From positions 1-37,841 of the forward strand of contig JABHGV010000009.1 of NCBI GenBank assembly GCA_018671895.1: a stretch of DNA of 37,841 nt, given 5' to 3'. Below the pieces are notes generated by a model, which did no database searches, was not told the origin of the DNA, and saw nothing but the letters and a program-made list of their open reading frames with translations. Each line of letters starts with the position of its first letter. Position 1 is the stretch's first letter. This DNA comes from Rhodospirillaceae bacterium. GTDB taxonomy: Bacteria; Pseudomonadota; Alphaproteobacteria; Rhodospirillales; JABHCV01. This document shows, piece by piece, positions 37,070 to 37,841 of the stretch. The position numbers and the translations under genes are program-made.

Positions 37070-37841
37070 TCGTAATGGCGACCAGTTTGTCGAGCGCGGC
37101 TGTGGCCCGGCCATCGTCGATGGCGGCTGCGGCCATTTCGGCACCGGATTTCAAATCGTCGGCCTTGCCGGCAACCAGCAGCGCCGCCCCGGCGTTGTAG
37201 ATAACGATATCGCGGTAAGGACCGGCGTCGCCTGCCAATACCGCCTTCAGGGCCGTTGCGTTTTCTTCAGGGGTGCCGCCTTTCAGGTCATCAGACGAAG
37301 CCGTGGCAATACCGGCATCCGATGGCGAAACCTCGAACGTCGTGACCGCGCCATCCTTTAACTGGGCAACGAAGCTCGGCCCCGTCGTCGTCAATTCATC
37401 AAGGCCGTCTGACCCATGCACGACCCAGGCCGCCTCGCAGCCAAGATTACCGAGGACTTCGGCCATCGGTTCTATCCAGTCGTGCGAAAAGGCACCGGTG
37501 AACTGACGTTTGACTGAAGCCGGGTTAGTCAGGGGGCCTAAGATATTAAAAACGGTACGGGTCGCCAGTTCGATGCGCGACGGCATCACATGCTTCATGG
37601 CGCTATGATAGAGCGGGGCCATCATAAAGCCGATTTTTGCCTCGGCGATAGCGCGCTCCACATGCGCCAGATCGGCATCCAGATTGACACCCAGCGCAGA
37701 CAGCACATCGGATGCACCGGATTTCGACGAAAGCGCCCGGTTGCCATGCTTGGCGACGGGAACGCCGCAACCGGCGGTAACGATGGCGGCTGCGGTCGAG
37801 ATGTTGTAGGTGCCGGCCCCATCGCCGCCGGTGCCGACGAT
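37062..37841 (-). CDS. trpD: Anthranilate phosphoribosyltransferase, C-terminal part (5' end outside window)
   Basis: TrpD transfers phosphoribose from PRPP to anthranilate. About 259 C-terminal residues are present. The frame is open to the window edge and begins [17 protein letters not shown], which contains the GTGGDG PRPP-binding loop. [19 protein letters not shown] and the segment [21 protein letters not shown] follow in order. The missing N-terminus is about 80 residues. It overlaps trpC by eight bases, the usual trpD-trpC order. Confidence 0.95.
   Translation of the reverse strand: MVGTGGDGAGTYNISTAAAIVTAGCGVPVAKHGNRALSSKSGASDVLSALGVNLDADLAHVERAIAEAKIGFMMAPLYHSAMKHVMPSRIELATRTVFNILGPLTNPASVKRQFTGAFSHDWIEPMAEVLGNLGCEAAWVVHGSDGLDELTTTGPSFVAQLKDGAVTTFEVSPSDAGIATASSDDLKGGTPEENATALKAVLAGDAGPYRDIVIYNAGAALLVAGKADDLKSGAEMAAAAIDDGRATAALDKLVAITNE

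Noticed and set aside
34145-37841. Complete pathway operon for molybdenum cofactor
   Set aside because: Only moaC and moeA are present; moaA, moaB, moaD and moaE are not in the window, so no complete system can be claimed.
1-37841. Mobile element, prophage, CRISPR array, tRNA or rRNA
   Set aside because: No transposase, integrase, phage or Cas domain, no regularly spaced repeat array and no tRNA-like cloverleaf was seen in the few intergenic gaps.

Overview
The window is ordinary, tightly packed chromosomal backbone from an alphaproteobacterium, most likely in or near the Rhodospirillales. Four things point there. The order nuoM-nuoN-birA-coaX-rnj-mce-proS-lolC-lolD-dnaE is followed by rpsB-tsf-pyrH-frr-uppS-cdsA-dxr-rseP-bamA-skp-lpxD-fabZ-lpxA-lpxI-lpxB. 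Lipid A synthesis uses LpxI rather than LpxH. RNase J, a short ProS and a BirA without a DNA-binding domain are present. The lexA promoter carries the alphaproteobacterial SOS operator GTTC-N7-GTTC. The DNA is moderately GC-rich, and I see no prophage, transposase, integrase, CRISPR array, rRNA or tRNA gene.

Layout. 1-9718 (+): the end of the complex I operon (nuoM partial, nuoN), then biotin ligase, type III pantothenate kinase, RNase J, methylmalonyl-CoA epimerase, 3-methyladenine glycosylase I, prolyl-tRNA synthetase and the LolCD lipoprotein exporter, mostly with overlapping or near-touching ends. 9715-9978 (-): a lone GIY-YIG gene squeezed between lolD and dnaE. 10008-13517 (+): dnaE. 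13518-13846: the only intergenic stretch over 300 bases, with two copies of a ~38-bp repeat and a structured rpsB leader. 13847-28196 (+): translation factors, then isoprenoid, phospholipid and outer-membrane biogenesis genes, ending in a single reading frame that joins LpxI to LpxB. 28305-31059 (-): gltA and gltX. 31148-33274 (+): comEC. 33268-37841 (-): lexA, moeA, a VOC-family gene, moaC, trpC and partial trpD, listed from the left; transcription runs trpD to lexA.

How the genes work together. The rpsB-lpxB block is an envelope-growth cluster. Dxr and UppS feed the lipid carrier for peptidoglycan, CdsA supplies CDP-diacylglycerol, FabZ and LpxD/A/I/B make lipid A disaccharide, and Skp/BamA/RseP handle outer-membrane proteins. 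LolCD upstream exports lipoproteins. The trp-moa-moe-lexA block combines tryptophan and molybdenum cofactor synthesis, with lexA having its own SOS-controlled promoter.

No wholly new multi-gene system is evident. The most notable item is the in-frame LpxI-LpxB fusion, which would join two consecutive lipid A steps in one polypeptide. Next are the paired repeats before rpsB, the 15-bp coding tandem repeat in the S2 tail, a hairpin-dense moeA-lexA spacer, and three accessory genes (tag, GIY-YIG, VOC) set into otherwise conserved gene orders. Statements about families and usual gene order are from memory; no searches were run.
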